The notes beneath the pieces were generated by a model that saw nothing but the letters and a program-made list of their open reading frames with translations, searched no databases and was not told where the DNA came from. Source: Reyranella sp. (GTDB taxonomy: Bacteria; Pseudomonadota; Alphaproteobacteria; Reyranellales; Reyranellaceae). Taken from it: a DNA stretch of 64,000 nucleotides. The position numbers and the translations under genes are program-made. This document shows positions 49,658 through 57,326 of the stretch, piece after piece. Every line of letters begins with the position of its first letter. Within the stretch, counting starts at the first letter, position 1. The stretch is taken from NCBI RefSeq assembly GCF_004297405.1, contig NZ_SCVC01000011.1, forward strand, positions 124,001-188,000, written 5' to 3'.

Positions 49658-50818
49658 ATGTTTCAAGTCAGTGAAGAGCACCAGATGCTGCGCGAGCTGG
49701 TGAAGAAGTTCGTGCGCAACGAACTGATGCCGCTCGAGAAGAATGTCCTGGATCGCTTCGCCACCGGCCAGCCGGCGTCGCTGTCCGACGGAGAGAACGA
49801 CAAGCTCTTCAAGCAGTGCAAGGAACTCGGCCTGTGGGCACTCGATGTGCCCGAGGAAGCGGGTGGCGCCAACCTGCCGGCCGTGGCGCTGGTCGGGGTC
49901 AACGAGGAGCTGGGCTACACCTGCGTGCCCTTCACCTTCCCACCGGATTCGCCCAACCTGCACATGCTGCTGGCGACAGCCAATCCGGAACAGCGCAAGA
50001 AATATCTCGAACCCTATGCCGCGGGCCTCACCAGCTCCGCCATCGCCATCTCCGAGCCCGGCGCGGGTGGTGATCCGGCCGGGATGAAGACGAAGGCGGT
50101 GAAGGACGGCAACGACTGGGTGATCAACGGCCGCAAGATCTGGATCAGCCGTATCGCTAAGGCCGACTTCACCATCGTCATGGCCGTGACCGACTCCAAT
50201 CTCGGGTCGCGCGGCGGCATCACCGCCTTCCTGGTCGACAAGGGCACGAAGGGCCTGGTCGTGGCACGGGCTATCCCGATGCTCGCTGGCCAGCGCACCT
50301 ACGAGGTCGTGTTCGAGGATTGTCGTGTGCCCGAGACGCAGGTGCTTGGCCGCATCGGCGCGGGCTTCGCGCCCATGCAGCTTCGCCTCACGGTGCGGCG
50401 CCTGCAGATGGGCTCCTGGTGCATCGGCATGGCCCAGCGTGCGCTCGACATGTTGGTCGAGCATGCTAACCAGCGCGTGACCTTCGGGCAGAAGCTCGCC
50501 GACCGGCAGGCGATCCAGTGGTGGGTCGCCGACGCCGCCATGAAGCTGCACGCCTGCCGTCTCATGGTGATGGATGCGGCGGTCAAGCAGGATGAGGGCC
50601 GCGACGTGCGCATGGAGGCCTCGATGATCAAGGTCTATGCGACCGAGATGGCAACAGAAGTGATCGATCACGCCCAGCAGGCGTTCGGTGCCATGGGCGT
50701 TACACAGGAACTGCCGCTTTCGATGATGGCGCAGAAGGTGCGCACCATGCGCGTCTACGAGGGGCCGTCGGAAGTGCATCGCATGGTCATCGCCCGTCGC
50801 ATCTTCGGCGGCCGCTGA
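49658..50818 (+). CDS. Acyl-CoA dehydrogenase
   Basis: 386 residues, FAD enzyme with N-terminal helical domain, central beta domain (ISEPGAGGDPAGMKTKAVKDG, NGRKIWISRIAKADF) and C-terminal helical domain with QAFGAMGVTQELPLSM and the end VYEGPSEVHRMVIARRI. It introduces a double bond in acyl-CoA. GGCGAGGAGAG precedes the ATG. No electron-transfer flavoprotein gene is near. The chain-length or branched-chain preference is unclear. Confidence 0.92.
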   Translation: MFQVSEEHQMLRELVKKFVRNELMPLEKNVLDRFATGQPASLSDGENDKLFKQCKELGLWALDVPEEAGGANLPAVALVGVNEELGYTCVPFTFPPDSPNLHMLLATANPEQRKKYLEPYAAGLTSSAIAISEPGAGGDPAGMKTKAVKDGNDWVINGRKIWISRIAKADFTIVMAVTDSNLGSRGGITAFLVDKGTKGLVVARAIPMLAGQRTYEVVFEDCRVPETQVLGRIGAGFAPMQLRLTVRRLQMGSWCIGMAQRALDMLVEHANQRVTFGQKLADRQAIQWWVADAAMKLHACRLMVMDAAVKQDEGRDVRMEASMIKVYATEMATEVIDHAQQAFGAMGVTQELPLSMMAQKVRTMRVYEGPSEVHRMVIARRIFGGR

Positions 50819-50904
50819 CAGGCAGCGGGCAGCGTTGACAGCAAAGGGGCCGCGGGCGGATCATTTCCGCCCGCATTCTGATCTGTACTCCCGGGAGCCG
50901 CCGC

Positions 50905-51453
50905 ATGACCTATTCGCTCGATAGTTTCATCAAGGACGCGCAGGCCGCGCTCAAGGCCAACAACAATGCCGCCGGCCGCGAGCAGGTGCGCGTGCTGCTG
51001 GAGAAGCTGCTGACCAACAAGGCCTTCGTCGAGGAGGCTGTCGGGCCGGCCGCGCCGATCGGCGCGCGCAAGCTCTATGAGGACAAGGAACTCGGCTTCG
51101 TGGTGCTGGCGCACTGCAATCCCAAGGCGCACAAGAGCCCGCCGCACGATCACGGTGCCTCGTGGGCGGTCTATGGTCAGGCGGTCAATTACACCGACAT
51201 GAGCGAATTCAAGCGGCTCGACGGTGGCGATGGCGCGGGCGATGCCAAGCTCGAGAAGGTGAAGAGCTATCGGCTGGAACCGGGCCATGCTGGCGTCTAC
51301 GACGTCGGCGCCATCCATGCGATCGACTATCCTGAAGGCAGCCGCTTCGTGCGTGTCACCGGCCGCGATCTCGACTATGTGCGCCGGCTGAAGTTCGACA
51401 CCGCTGCCGGCAAGGCCATCCCCATCGAGAGTGCGACGGCGGGCGCGGGCTGA
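50905..51453 (+). CDS. Cupin-like protein related to cysteine dioxygenase-type metal enzymes
   Basis: 182 residues. An N-terminal helical part (about 1-45) is followed by a double-stranded beta-helix: KSPPHDHGASWAVYGQ carries His81 and His83, and VYDVGAIHAIDYPEG has a third histidine, the usual cupin metal set. SPPHDHGASW and the general order are reminiscent of predicted cysteine dioxygenase-like proteins, but the specific Cys-Tyr crosslink residues cannot be fixed by eye. It is probably an iron-dependent oxygenase of a small substrate. Alone on its strand. Confidence 0.7.
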   Translation: MTYSLDSFIKDAQAALKANNNAAGREQVRVLLEKLLTNKAFVEEAVGPAAPIGARKLYEDKELGFVVLAHCNPKAHKSPPHDHGASWAVYGQAVNYTDMSEFKRLDGGDGAGDAKLEKVKSYRLEPGHAGVYDVGAIHAIDYPEGSRFVRVTGRDLDYVRRLKFDTAAGKAIPIESATAGAG

Positions 51454-51517
51454 TTCTCACACATCGGCCACCGTTCGCTTGATTTTTCTGGCGTCGACCG
51501 GCGCGTCGCGAGGTTTC

Positions 51518-51856
51518 CTAGGCGGATGCTTTGCTGCGCCGGCGCGGGCCGTTCTTCTCACCCCAGACTTCCATCGCGTCGAGAAGCGGGCCAAGCGTCC
51601 AGCCCTTACGCGTGAACGAATATTCGACGTGTGGCGGGATCGTGTTGTGCACCGTGCGGGCCACGATGCCATCCTGCTCCAGCGCCCTTAACTGCAACGT
51701 CAGCATGCGCTGCGTTATGCCAGGAACGAGGCGGCGCAGTTCGTTGAATCGGCGCGGCTGATCCTTCAGGTGAAAAAGGATGGTCGGCTTCCAGCGCCCG
51801 CCGATCACCTCGACCGTCGCGGTCACTGCGCACCACGGGGCCTTGGAAGTAGCCAT
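51518..51856 (-). CDS. HxlR-family transcriptional regulator
   Basis: 112 residues of a winged helix: Cys9 in APWCAVTATVEVIGGRWKPTIL, a wing helix with RRFNELRRLVPGITQRMLTLQLRALEQDGIV, and FTRKGWTLGPLLDAMEVWG. The cysteine just before the first helix is the redox-sensing residue in several HxlR proteins such as YodB and HypR, so it may respond to quinones or aldehydes. It is divergent from an NmrA/DUF1772 operon over 121 bases, the standard layout for an HxlR target. Confidence 0.9.
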   Translation of the reverse strand: MATSKAPWCAVTATVEVIGGRWKPTILFHLKDQPRRFNELRRLVPGITQRMLTLQLRALEQDGIVARTVHNTIPPHVEYSFTRKGWTLGPLLDAMEVWGEKNGPRRRSKASA

Positions 51857-51895
51857 TGTCGATGCCTTTCGTGCCCGTCCGCATAACCATGCGTG

Positions 51896-51934
51896 ACACT
51901 TAGTATAAAAAATGTGCGTACTTATGAAAAGTGT
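51896..51934. promoter_or_regulatory. AT-rich candidate HxlR operator
   Basis: Between the divergent HxlR and NmrA genes is an AT-rich island in GC-rich DNA. ACACTT (51896-51901) and AAGTGT (51929-51934) are inverted, AGTA/TACT lies inside them, and ACTTA occurs twice as a direct repeat 22 bases apart (51898 and 51920). This spacing equals about two helix turns, suited to a dimeric winged-helix protein. Binding is inferred. Confidence 0.45.
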
Positions 51935-51977
51935 ACCAGCGTGATAGCAGCGACCTCGTCACTCGTGGAGGTCTGCG

Positions 51978-52850
51978 ATGTTGGTCATGATGGGAACGAC
52001 GGGGCAGGTGGGCGGTGCTGCGCTCGAGGCCTTGAAGCAGCGTGGCATAGCGGTGCGGGCGATCGCGCGGGACGCTGAGCGGGCCAGGCATCTGGCCGGG
52101 CCGGGAATCGAGATCATGCGGGGTGAGGCGACCGATACCGCGAGTCTGGTCGCGGCGTTTCAGGGCGCCGAGGCCGCTTTCGTCATGCTGGTGCCATCGC
52201 TGCAGGCGGCCGACGTCCTGGCCGAGAGCCGGGCGGCCGTGCAATCGATTGCATCGGCCATCCGAACCGCAGGCGTGCCGCATGTCGTGGCGCTCTCCTC
52301 CGCCGGCGCCCATCTCGCCGAGGGCAATGGGATCGTACAGACGCTTCATGATTTCGAGCAGGGGCTGGCCGGTGCCGCTCCATCGCTCACCTTCCTGCGG
52401 CCCGGCGATTTCATGGAGAACTGGGCGGCGATGCTGCCAGCGGCGCGCGAGGCAGGCGTGTTGCCCTCCGCCAAGCTGCCGCTCAACGCGGCGGGCGAGA
52501 CGGTATCGGCCATCGACGTCGGCCGCACGGTGGTCGAGCTGCTGCTCGATCCGCGCCCCGGCACGCGCATCGTCAATCTCGCGGGGCCGAAGGAATATTC
52601 ACCGGCCGACGCCGCGGCGGCGCTGTCGGACCTTCTCGGCAAGCCGGTGGTGCCCGTGCCCTCATCCCGCGATGAGACGATCGCGGCGCTGCAGGCGTCC
52701 GGCGCCAGCGCGGATTATGCCGCCAAGCTCGCGGACCTTACCGATGCCGTCAACGCTGGCCGCATGGATGTGGGCGACGGCGAGACGCGACGCGGCACGA
52801 TAACCCTCCAGGAGGCACTACGGCGCCTCACCTCGGCAGGCCAGTCATGA
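51978..52850 (+). CDS. NmrA-like NAD(P)-binding protein
   Basis: 290 residues of an atypical SDR. The NAD(P) motif is MMGTTGQVGGAALEAL and ARGIA-type positions are ALKQRGIAVRAIARDAERAR. The NmrA/azoreductase-like branch contains quinone reductases and redox sensors. There is no Tyr-x-x-x-Lys pair at the normal place. GTGGAGG precedes the ATG. Overlaps the DUF1772 gene by ATGA. Adjacent to a likely redox-responsive HxlR regulator, so a stress or quinone role is inferred. Confidence 0.85.
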   Translation: MLVMMGTTGQVGGAALEALKQRGIAVRAIARDAERARHLAGPGIEIMRGEATDTASLVAAFQGAEAAFVMLVPSLQAADVLAESRAAVQSIASAIRTAGVPHVVALSSAGAHLAEGNGIVQTLHDFEQGLAGAAPSLTFLRPGDFMENWAAMLPAAREAGVLPSAKLPLNAAGETVSAIDVGRTVVELLLDPRPGTRIVNLAGPKEYSPADAAAALSDLLGKPVVPVPSSRDETIAALQASGASADYAAKLADLTDAVNAGRMDVGDGETRRGTITLQEALRRLTSAGQS

Positions 52851-53335
52851 TCAGCCAGGCGATCTATGTCGCTGCCTTCGTCGCCGTGATCGGCTGCGGG
52901 CTCGTCGCCGGCATCTTCTTCGCCTGCTCTTCGTTCGTGATGCCGGCGCTTGGTCGCATCCCGCCGGAGCAGGGCATCAACGCCATGCAGTCGATCAACA
53001 TCGTGGTGCTCAACACGAGCTTCCTGTCGCTGTTCGTCGGCACGGGCGTGATCTGCCTGGCGCTGCTCGCGGGATCCTATGTCTGGTGGGAAGGCCCGAG
53101 CGGCAAGCTACTTCTGCTGGCGAGCTTGCTCTATCTCGTTGGCTGCTTCGGGGTGACGCGAGCTTTCAACATTCCGTTGAACGATGCCCTGGCCGCAGTG
53201 CGGCCAGCCACGCCGGAGGCGGCCGCCCTGTGGACCCACTATCTCGACCGGTGGACGACGTGGAACACGGTTCGCACCGTGGCGACCACCGCATCGATGG
53301 CTCTGTTCGTCGCCGCCCTTCTACTGAAGGCGTGA
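52847..53335 (+). CDS. DUF1772 membrane protein (anthrone-oxygenase-like)
   Basis: 162 residues with four hydrophobic segments (YVAAFVAVIGCGLVAGIFFAC, FLSLFVGTGVICLALLAG, LLLLASLLYLVGCFGVT, TVATTASMALFVAALLL). The pattern FFACSSFVMPALGRIPPEQGINAMQ then FNIPLNDAL is that of DUF1772, members of which include anthrone oxygenases in polyketide paths. ATGA overlap with the NmrA-like gene. Its end overlaps the convergent DJ-1-type gene by 15 bases. Confidence 0.85.
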   Translation: MISQAIYVAAFVAVIGCGLVAGIFFACSSFVMPALGRIPPEQGINAMQSINIVVLNTSFLSLFVGTGVICLALLAGSYVWWEGPSGKLLLLASLLYLVGCFGVTRAFNIPLNDALAAVRPATPEAAALWTHYLDRWTTWNTVRTVATTASMALFVAALLLKA

Positions 53336-54007
53336 CGCCGCCGCCTGGTTCGCTTCCAAACGCTTCTGCAGCATGGCTTGGATGCGCTCCTTCAGCCGCT
53401 TCACGCGCTCGGGGCCAGCCTTCTCGGGGCTGCCCGAATCGAAGGGCGGCTGCGGATCATATTCGAGCGTGAGCTGGATCGACTTGGCAATCTCTTCACC
53501 GGCCAGTTCGGCCGCCAACGTGAGGCCGAAATCGATACCGGCTGTGACGCCGCCGCCCGAGACGCGGTTGCGGTCTCGCACCACGCGCTCGGCGACGGGA
53601 GTCGCGCCGAAGGCCGTGAGGAACTCGCGCGACGACCAGTGACAGGCCGACTTGTAGCCCTTCAGCAGGCCGGCGGCACCGAGGACCAGCGAGCCGGTGC
53701 AAACCGACGTGACGTAGCGCGCCCCAGCGGCCTGCTTGCGCAGGAAGGACAGCGTCTCCTCGTCGGTCATCAGCGGTACCTGACCGCCGCCGCCTGGCAC
53801 GCAGATCACGTCGAGCTGCGGGCAGTCGGCGAAAGTCGTCGTCGGCACGATCGAGAAGCCCGAATCCGTTGGCACGGGGGCCAGCGTCTTCCAGATCATG
53901 TGAAGCTTGGCATTGGGCACGCGGCAGAGGACCTGCGCGGGGCCGGTGGCGTCGAGCTGCGTGACGTCGGGAAAGAGAAGAATGCCGATATGGACCGTGT
54001 CTGTCAT
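53321..54007 (-). CDS. DJ-1/PfpI-family protein, isonitrile hydratase-like
   Basis: 228 residues. The nucleophile Cys103 sits in the elbow TSVCTGSLVLGAAGLL, a glutamate/aspartate near residue 19 in QLDATGPAQVL is conserved, and GGGVTAGIDFGLTLAAELAGEE closes the site. This order and the phrase VPTDSGF match isocyanide hydratase (InhA), which turns isonitriles into N-formamides. No HTH domain, unlike its neighbour. It is divergent from the GlxA-type regulator over 78 bases. The enzymatic role is inferred from similarity. Confidence 0.82.
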   Translation of the reverse strand: MTDTVHIGILLFPDVTQLDATGPAQVLCRVPNAKLHMIWKTLAPVPTDSGFSIVPTTTFADCPQLDVICVPGGGGQVPLMTDEETLSFLRKQAAGARYVTSVCTGSLVLGAAGLLKGYKSACHWSSREFLTAFGATPVAERVVRDRNRVSGGGVTAGIDFGLTLAAELAGEEIAKSIQLTLEYDPQPPFDSGSPEKAGPERVKRLKERIQAMLQKRLEANQAAASRLQ

Positions 54008-54050
54008 GTGCGTCTCCTGGTTCGGTTCGCACCATAGGCTTTGAAGAGAC

Positions 54051-54085
54051 TGGCAGAAATGTCAAATATTGGTTATTTTCTGCCA
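54051..54085. promoter_or_regulatory. Perfect 9-bp inverted repeat directly before the GlxA-type regulator start codon
   Basis: TGGCAGAAA (54051-54059) and TTTCTGCCA (54077-54085) are perfect inverted copies with a 17-base spacer. The right arm ends at the base before the ATG at 54086. Placement in the gap between two divergent genes favours an operator for the GlxA-type regulator; alternatively the message could form a hairpin hiding the start. Confidence 0.6.
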
Positions 54086-55039
54086 ATGACTCGACCACAT
54101 CAAATCTCGCTGCTCGCCTACGAAGGCTGCCAGCTTCTCGACGTCACAGGACCTGCCGCGGTGTTCGGTGCGGCCAACGAGGGGCGCGACCGGCCTTTCT
54201 ACGACGTACGGATCGTTTCGCCCGACGGTGGTGCCGTCACCACCAACTGCGGCGTTGCCGTGATGAGTCACCCAATCGGCGGCCGGCCGGATACGCTGCT
54301 GGTCGCCGGTGGCTCGCGTGGCCTGAAGGCGGCACTGGCGCGCGAGGACGTGCTGGCCTGGCTGCGCAAGGCGGCGCCCAAGGCCAAGCGCTTCGGCTCG
54401 GTCTGCACCGGCGCTTTCATGCTGGCGGCAGCGGGCCTGCTCGACGGCAAGCGGGTCGCGACGCACTGGGCGAGCTGCGAACGACTTGCCGACCGCTTTC
54501 CTGCACTGACGGTCGACGCCGATGCTCTCTATGTCGTCGACGGCAAGGTCTGGACATCGGCGGGCGTGACCACCGGCATCGACATGGCGCTGGCACTGGT
54601 CGAAGCCGATCTCGGCGCCGCGGCCGCCAACCTGATCGCCCGGCACTTCGTGCTCTACGCGCGGCGGCCGGGCTATCAATCGCAATTCAGTCCGCTGCTG
54701 CAGGCCCAGACGAATGCCGATGCGCCGTTCGCCGCACTGATCGACTGGATGCAGGACAATCTCGACAAGCCGCTCGATGTGCCGGCGCTCGCCCAGTGGG
54801 CTGGCCTGTCGGAACGCAGCTTCTATCGCAAGTTTACCGACGCTACGGGCAAGACCCCGGCACACTTCGTCGAGGGTCTGCGCCTTGATGCGGCGCGCAC
54901 GCTCCTGGCCAAGGGGCTGCCGCTCAAGGCCATCGCCGGCCGCGTGGGCCTGCGGTCATCGGCGCGGCTTGGGCAGGCATTCGAGCGGCGCTTCGGCATG
55001 GCGCCGTCGCTCTTCCGCGAGATCCACGCTTCTCCTTAG
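54086..55039 (+). CDS. GlxA-family transcriptional regulator (DJ-1/PfpI domain plus AraC HTH)
   Basis: 317 residues. Residues 1-180 are a DJ-1/PfpI module with LAYEGCQLLDVTGPAAVF and the cysteine elbow SVCTGAFMLAAAG (Cys107); residues 215-315 hold the AraC double HTH (DKPLDVPALAQWAGLSERSFYRKF and PLKAIAGRVGLRSSARLGQAFERRFG, quoted as locations). The DJ-1 domain usually senses a metabolite such as arginine, carnitine or a nitrile product. ATG at 54086 is chosen as the family start; a TTG at 54041 also frames. The inverted repeat before it suggests autoregulation. Confidence 0.9.
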   Translation: MTRPHQISLLAYEGCQLLDVTGPAAVFGAANEGRDRPFYDVRIVSPDGGAVTTNCGVAVMSHPIGGRPDTLLVAGGSRGLKAALAREDVLAWLRKAAPKAKRFGSVCTGAFMLAAAGLLDGKRVATHWASCERLADRFPALTVDADALYVVDGKVWTSAGVTTGIDMALALVEADLGAAAANLIARHFVLYARRPGYQSQFSPLLQAQTNADAPFAALIDWMQDNLDKPLDVPALAQWAGLSERSFYRKFTDATGKTPAHFVEGLRLDAARTLLAKGLPLKAIAGRVGLRSSARLGQAFERRFGMAPSLFREIHASP

Positions 55040-56430
55040 TGACGTAGCCGGAGGCTGCCGATCACCAGGGCCGCCGCTGCAAAGCCGGCACTCAGCCAGA
55101 TTGCGGCACGGGCGGCATCGGCGGCGGCTATGGCACCGCTGGAGAAATCGAACAGGCCGAAGATCAGCGCGACCAGCGCCGCACCCATCGTCTGACCCAA
55201 GGTGCGGGCCGAGGCGATGATGCCGCCGGCGCTGCCGCTTCGGTCGCGCGGCACGGCGTTCATCATCAGCCGATTGTTTGGCGCGGCGAAGATACCGAAA
55301 CCCGCACCGCACAGGACCAGTCGCCACATGATGTTGGCGGCCGACGGATCGGGCGGCAGCAGGGCGGTGAGGATGAGGCCCGCCGTCATGCTGGTGAGCC
55401 CGATGGCGCCCAGGAAACCGGCATGGTGGCGGTCGGCGAGGCGACCGGCGATCGGTGCGATGCCGGCGAGGGCGAGCGGCCAGGCGGTCAAGAGGATGCC
55501 GGTGTCGGTAGCGTCGCGGCCCAGCACCGTGTGGAAGAAGAACGGCAGGCTAACGAAGGCCAAACCCTGCGCCGTGAAGGTGCAGGTCGAGGCGCTGATC
55601 GACAGCGAGAAGATCGGCCGGCGGAAAACATCAATCGGCATCATCGGATCGGGAAGCCGCGTCTGACGCCAGACGAAGAGCGTGCCGAGGATCGCGGCAG
55701 CCGCCAGTTCCGAGATGACCAGCAGATGCGAATGGCCATGCGCCATGCCGTCGATACCGAAGATCAGCAGCCCGAAGGTCGCGCCCGACATGATCGCCGA
55801 CAACACGTCGAACGGCCGGTGCGTATGCGAGGTGTGCGGCAGGTACCGTTCCGACAGTATGAAGGCAATGACGCCCAGCGGCACATAGACGGCGAACAGG
55901 ATCGGCCACGACGTGATCGAGAGCAGCGCGGCACCCAGGCTGGGCCCGGCCGCGAGAGAGGTCGCAACGACGGTGGTATTGAAGCCGAGGCCGCGGCCCA
56001 GCATGGCGCGCGGGTAGATCGAGCGCACGAGGGCAGGCTGGATCGCCATGATGGCGGCACCACCCAGCCCCTGGAAGGCGCGGGCGGCGATCAGCCAGGG
56101 CAGCGACGGCGCCAGTGCGCAGCCGATCGAGGCGATCGAGAACAGCACCAGCCCGACGCGATAGACATGACGATAGCCCACGATGTCGGCCAGCGCCGCC
56201 ACAGGCAGCAGGGTCACCATCAAGGCGATCTGGCTGGCATTGACGATCCAGATCGAGCTTTCCGCCGAGATGCCGAGATCCTGCGCCATGTAGGGCAGCG
56301 CCAGGTTGGTCATCGAGTTGCTGAGCACCGACATCATCAGCCCAATGGTGATCGTCGCCACCGCGAGGATGCGCGGCAGCCCAGGGGGCATTCCGTCGGG
56401 AGCAGCCGGAGCTTGCGCCGGTTCGGCCAT
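55036..56430 (-). CDS. MFS transporter, DHA2 (EmrB/QacA)-type
   Basis: 464 residues with about 14 membrane segments, the DHA2 form. LPYMAQDLGISAESSIWIVNASQ and AARAFQGLGGAAIMAIQPALVRSIYP are characteristic motifs of helices 1-2 and 4. It begins at ATG 56430, two bases after the stop of the TauD-type dioxygenase gene on the same strand, so both are in one transcript; the longer frame upstream is not protein-like. Four-base overlap with the convergent GlxA-type gene. Export of a small toxic compound is likely but unproven. Confidence 0.87.
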   Translation of the reverse strand: MAEPAQAPAAPDGMPPGLPRILAVATITIGLMMSVLSNSMTNLALPYMAQDLGISAESSIWIVNASQIALMVTLLPVAALADIVGYRHVYRVGLVLFSIASIGCALAPSLPWLIAARAFQGLGGAAIMAIQPALVRSIYPRAMLGRGLGFNTTVVATSLAAGPSLGAALLSITSWPILFAVYVPLGVIAFILSERYLPHTSHTHRPFDVLSAIMSGATFGLLIFGIDGMAHGHSHLLVISELAAAAILGTLFVWRQTRLPDPMMPIDVFRRPIFSLSISASTCTFTAQGLAFVSLPFFFHTVLGRDATDTGILLTAWPLALAGIAPIAGRLADRHHAGFLGAIGLTSMTAGLILTALLPPDPSAANIMWRLVLCGAGFGIFAAPNNRLMMNAVPRDRSGSAGGIIASARTLGQTMGAALVALIFGLFDFSSGAIAAADAARAAIWLSAGFAAAALVIGSLRLRH

Positions 56431-56432
56431 TC

Positions 56433-57308
56433 TTATTGCGGAACCGTCGGGGCGTCGCCGCCGATGGTCGTCCGCTGCATCAGTCGCTTGTGCTTGGTGG
56501 CGTCGTAATAAGTCGCGCGATGCAGGACGGCGCGGTTGTCCCACACGATCACGTCGCCTTCGCGCCAGGCGTGCGAGAGCATGAACTCCGGCTGCTCGGC
56601 ACGCTGCGCCAGTTCCCAGAGGATCGCCTTGCCGATCGGCTCGGGCCAATCGACGATGTGGCCGGCATGGGCGCCGATATAGAGCGCCCGGCGGCCGTTG
56701 ATCGGATTGTCGCGAAACAGGCGCTGCTTGACCGGCGGCAGTTCGGACAACGACTTGGCACTCAGGATTCCCTTCTGCACACGATCGCGCGAATGGGCGA
56801 GCGCATGTTCGGCGATTAGCGGATGGATCGTCGCCTGCAGGGCGGGCGGCAGCGCGTCCCACGCCGCGCGCATGCTGAGGAATTCGGTATTGCCACCTTC
56901 GGGCGGACAGATGCGCGCCGTCAGCACCGAGCAGAGCGAGGGGATGCGCTTGAAGGACGAGTCGGAGTGCCAGAAGTAGTTGGCCTTCTGGTAGATCATG
57001 CGCATGTCGTCGGGTGGGATCGGCTCGCCCGTCATGATGTCGAGGTTCGACTGGCGCGCGAACTTGGTGCCGGCGGCCGGGTTGGCGCTGCCCGTCGTCT
57101 CCAGCGGCCCGAAATTCTCGCTGAAGGCGATCTGCTTGTCGTCGTCCATTGGCTGGTCGCGGAAGAGGAGCACGGAATGCTCCTCGAAGGCGGCCCGGAT
57201 CGGCCCGAACTCACGCGCCGAAAGCGGACGTGTGATGTCGATCCCTGAAACTTCCGCGCCGAACAGGGGGTGGAGCTTGCGGACTTCGATGCTGCTGGTG
57301 TTGCGCAT
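56433..57308 (-). CDS. TauD/TfdA-family Fe(II)/2-oxoglutarate dioxygenase
   Basis: 291 residues. The iron-binding HxD is in NYFWHSDSSFKRIPS (His114, Asp116), and the last histidine with the 2-oxoglutarate Arg lies in WDNRAVLHRATYYD. LHPLFGAEVSGIDITRPLS opens the family. Members hydroxylate sulfonates, phenoxy-acids, taurine and lysine-like compounds. It leads an operon with the MFS transporter (two-base spacing). The serine hydrolase gene is 18 bases upstream on the same strand, and may belong too. Confidence 0.89.
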   Translation of the reverse strand: MRNTSSIEVRKLHPLFGAEVSGIDITRPLSAREFGPIRAAFEEHSVLLFRDQPMDDDKQIAFSENFGPLETTGSANPAAGTKFARQSNLDIMTGEPIPPDDMRMIYQKANYFWHSDSSFKRIPSLCSVLTARICPPEGGNTEFLSMRAAWDALPPALQATIHPLIAEHALAHSRDRVQKGILSAKSLSELPPVKQRLFRDNPINGRRALYIGAHAGHIVDWPEPIGKAILWELAQRAEQPEFMLSHAWREGDVIVWDNRAVLHRATYYDATKHKRLMQRTTIGGDAPTVPQ

Positions 57309-57326
57309 GGCGCCTGCTTCCTTCGC

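Noticed and set aside
48476..50779. Open frame of 767 codons on the minus strand opposite the binding-protein and acyl-CoA dehydrogenase genes
   Set aside because: It has low-complexity His/Arg/Asp-rich text, no family motifs and covers recognisable genes on the other strand.
55036..56862. 608-codon form of the MFS transporter
   Set aside because: The first 144 codons overlap the TauD-type gene in another frame and are not hydrophobic; the ATG at 56430 gives a normal DHA2 protein.
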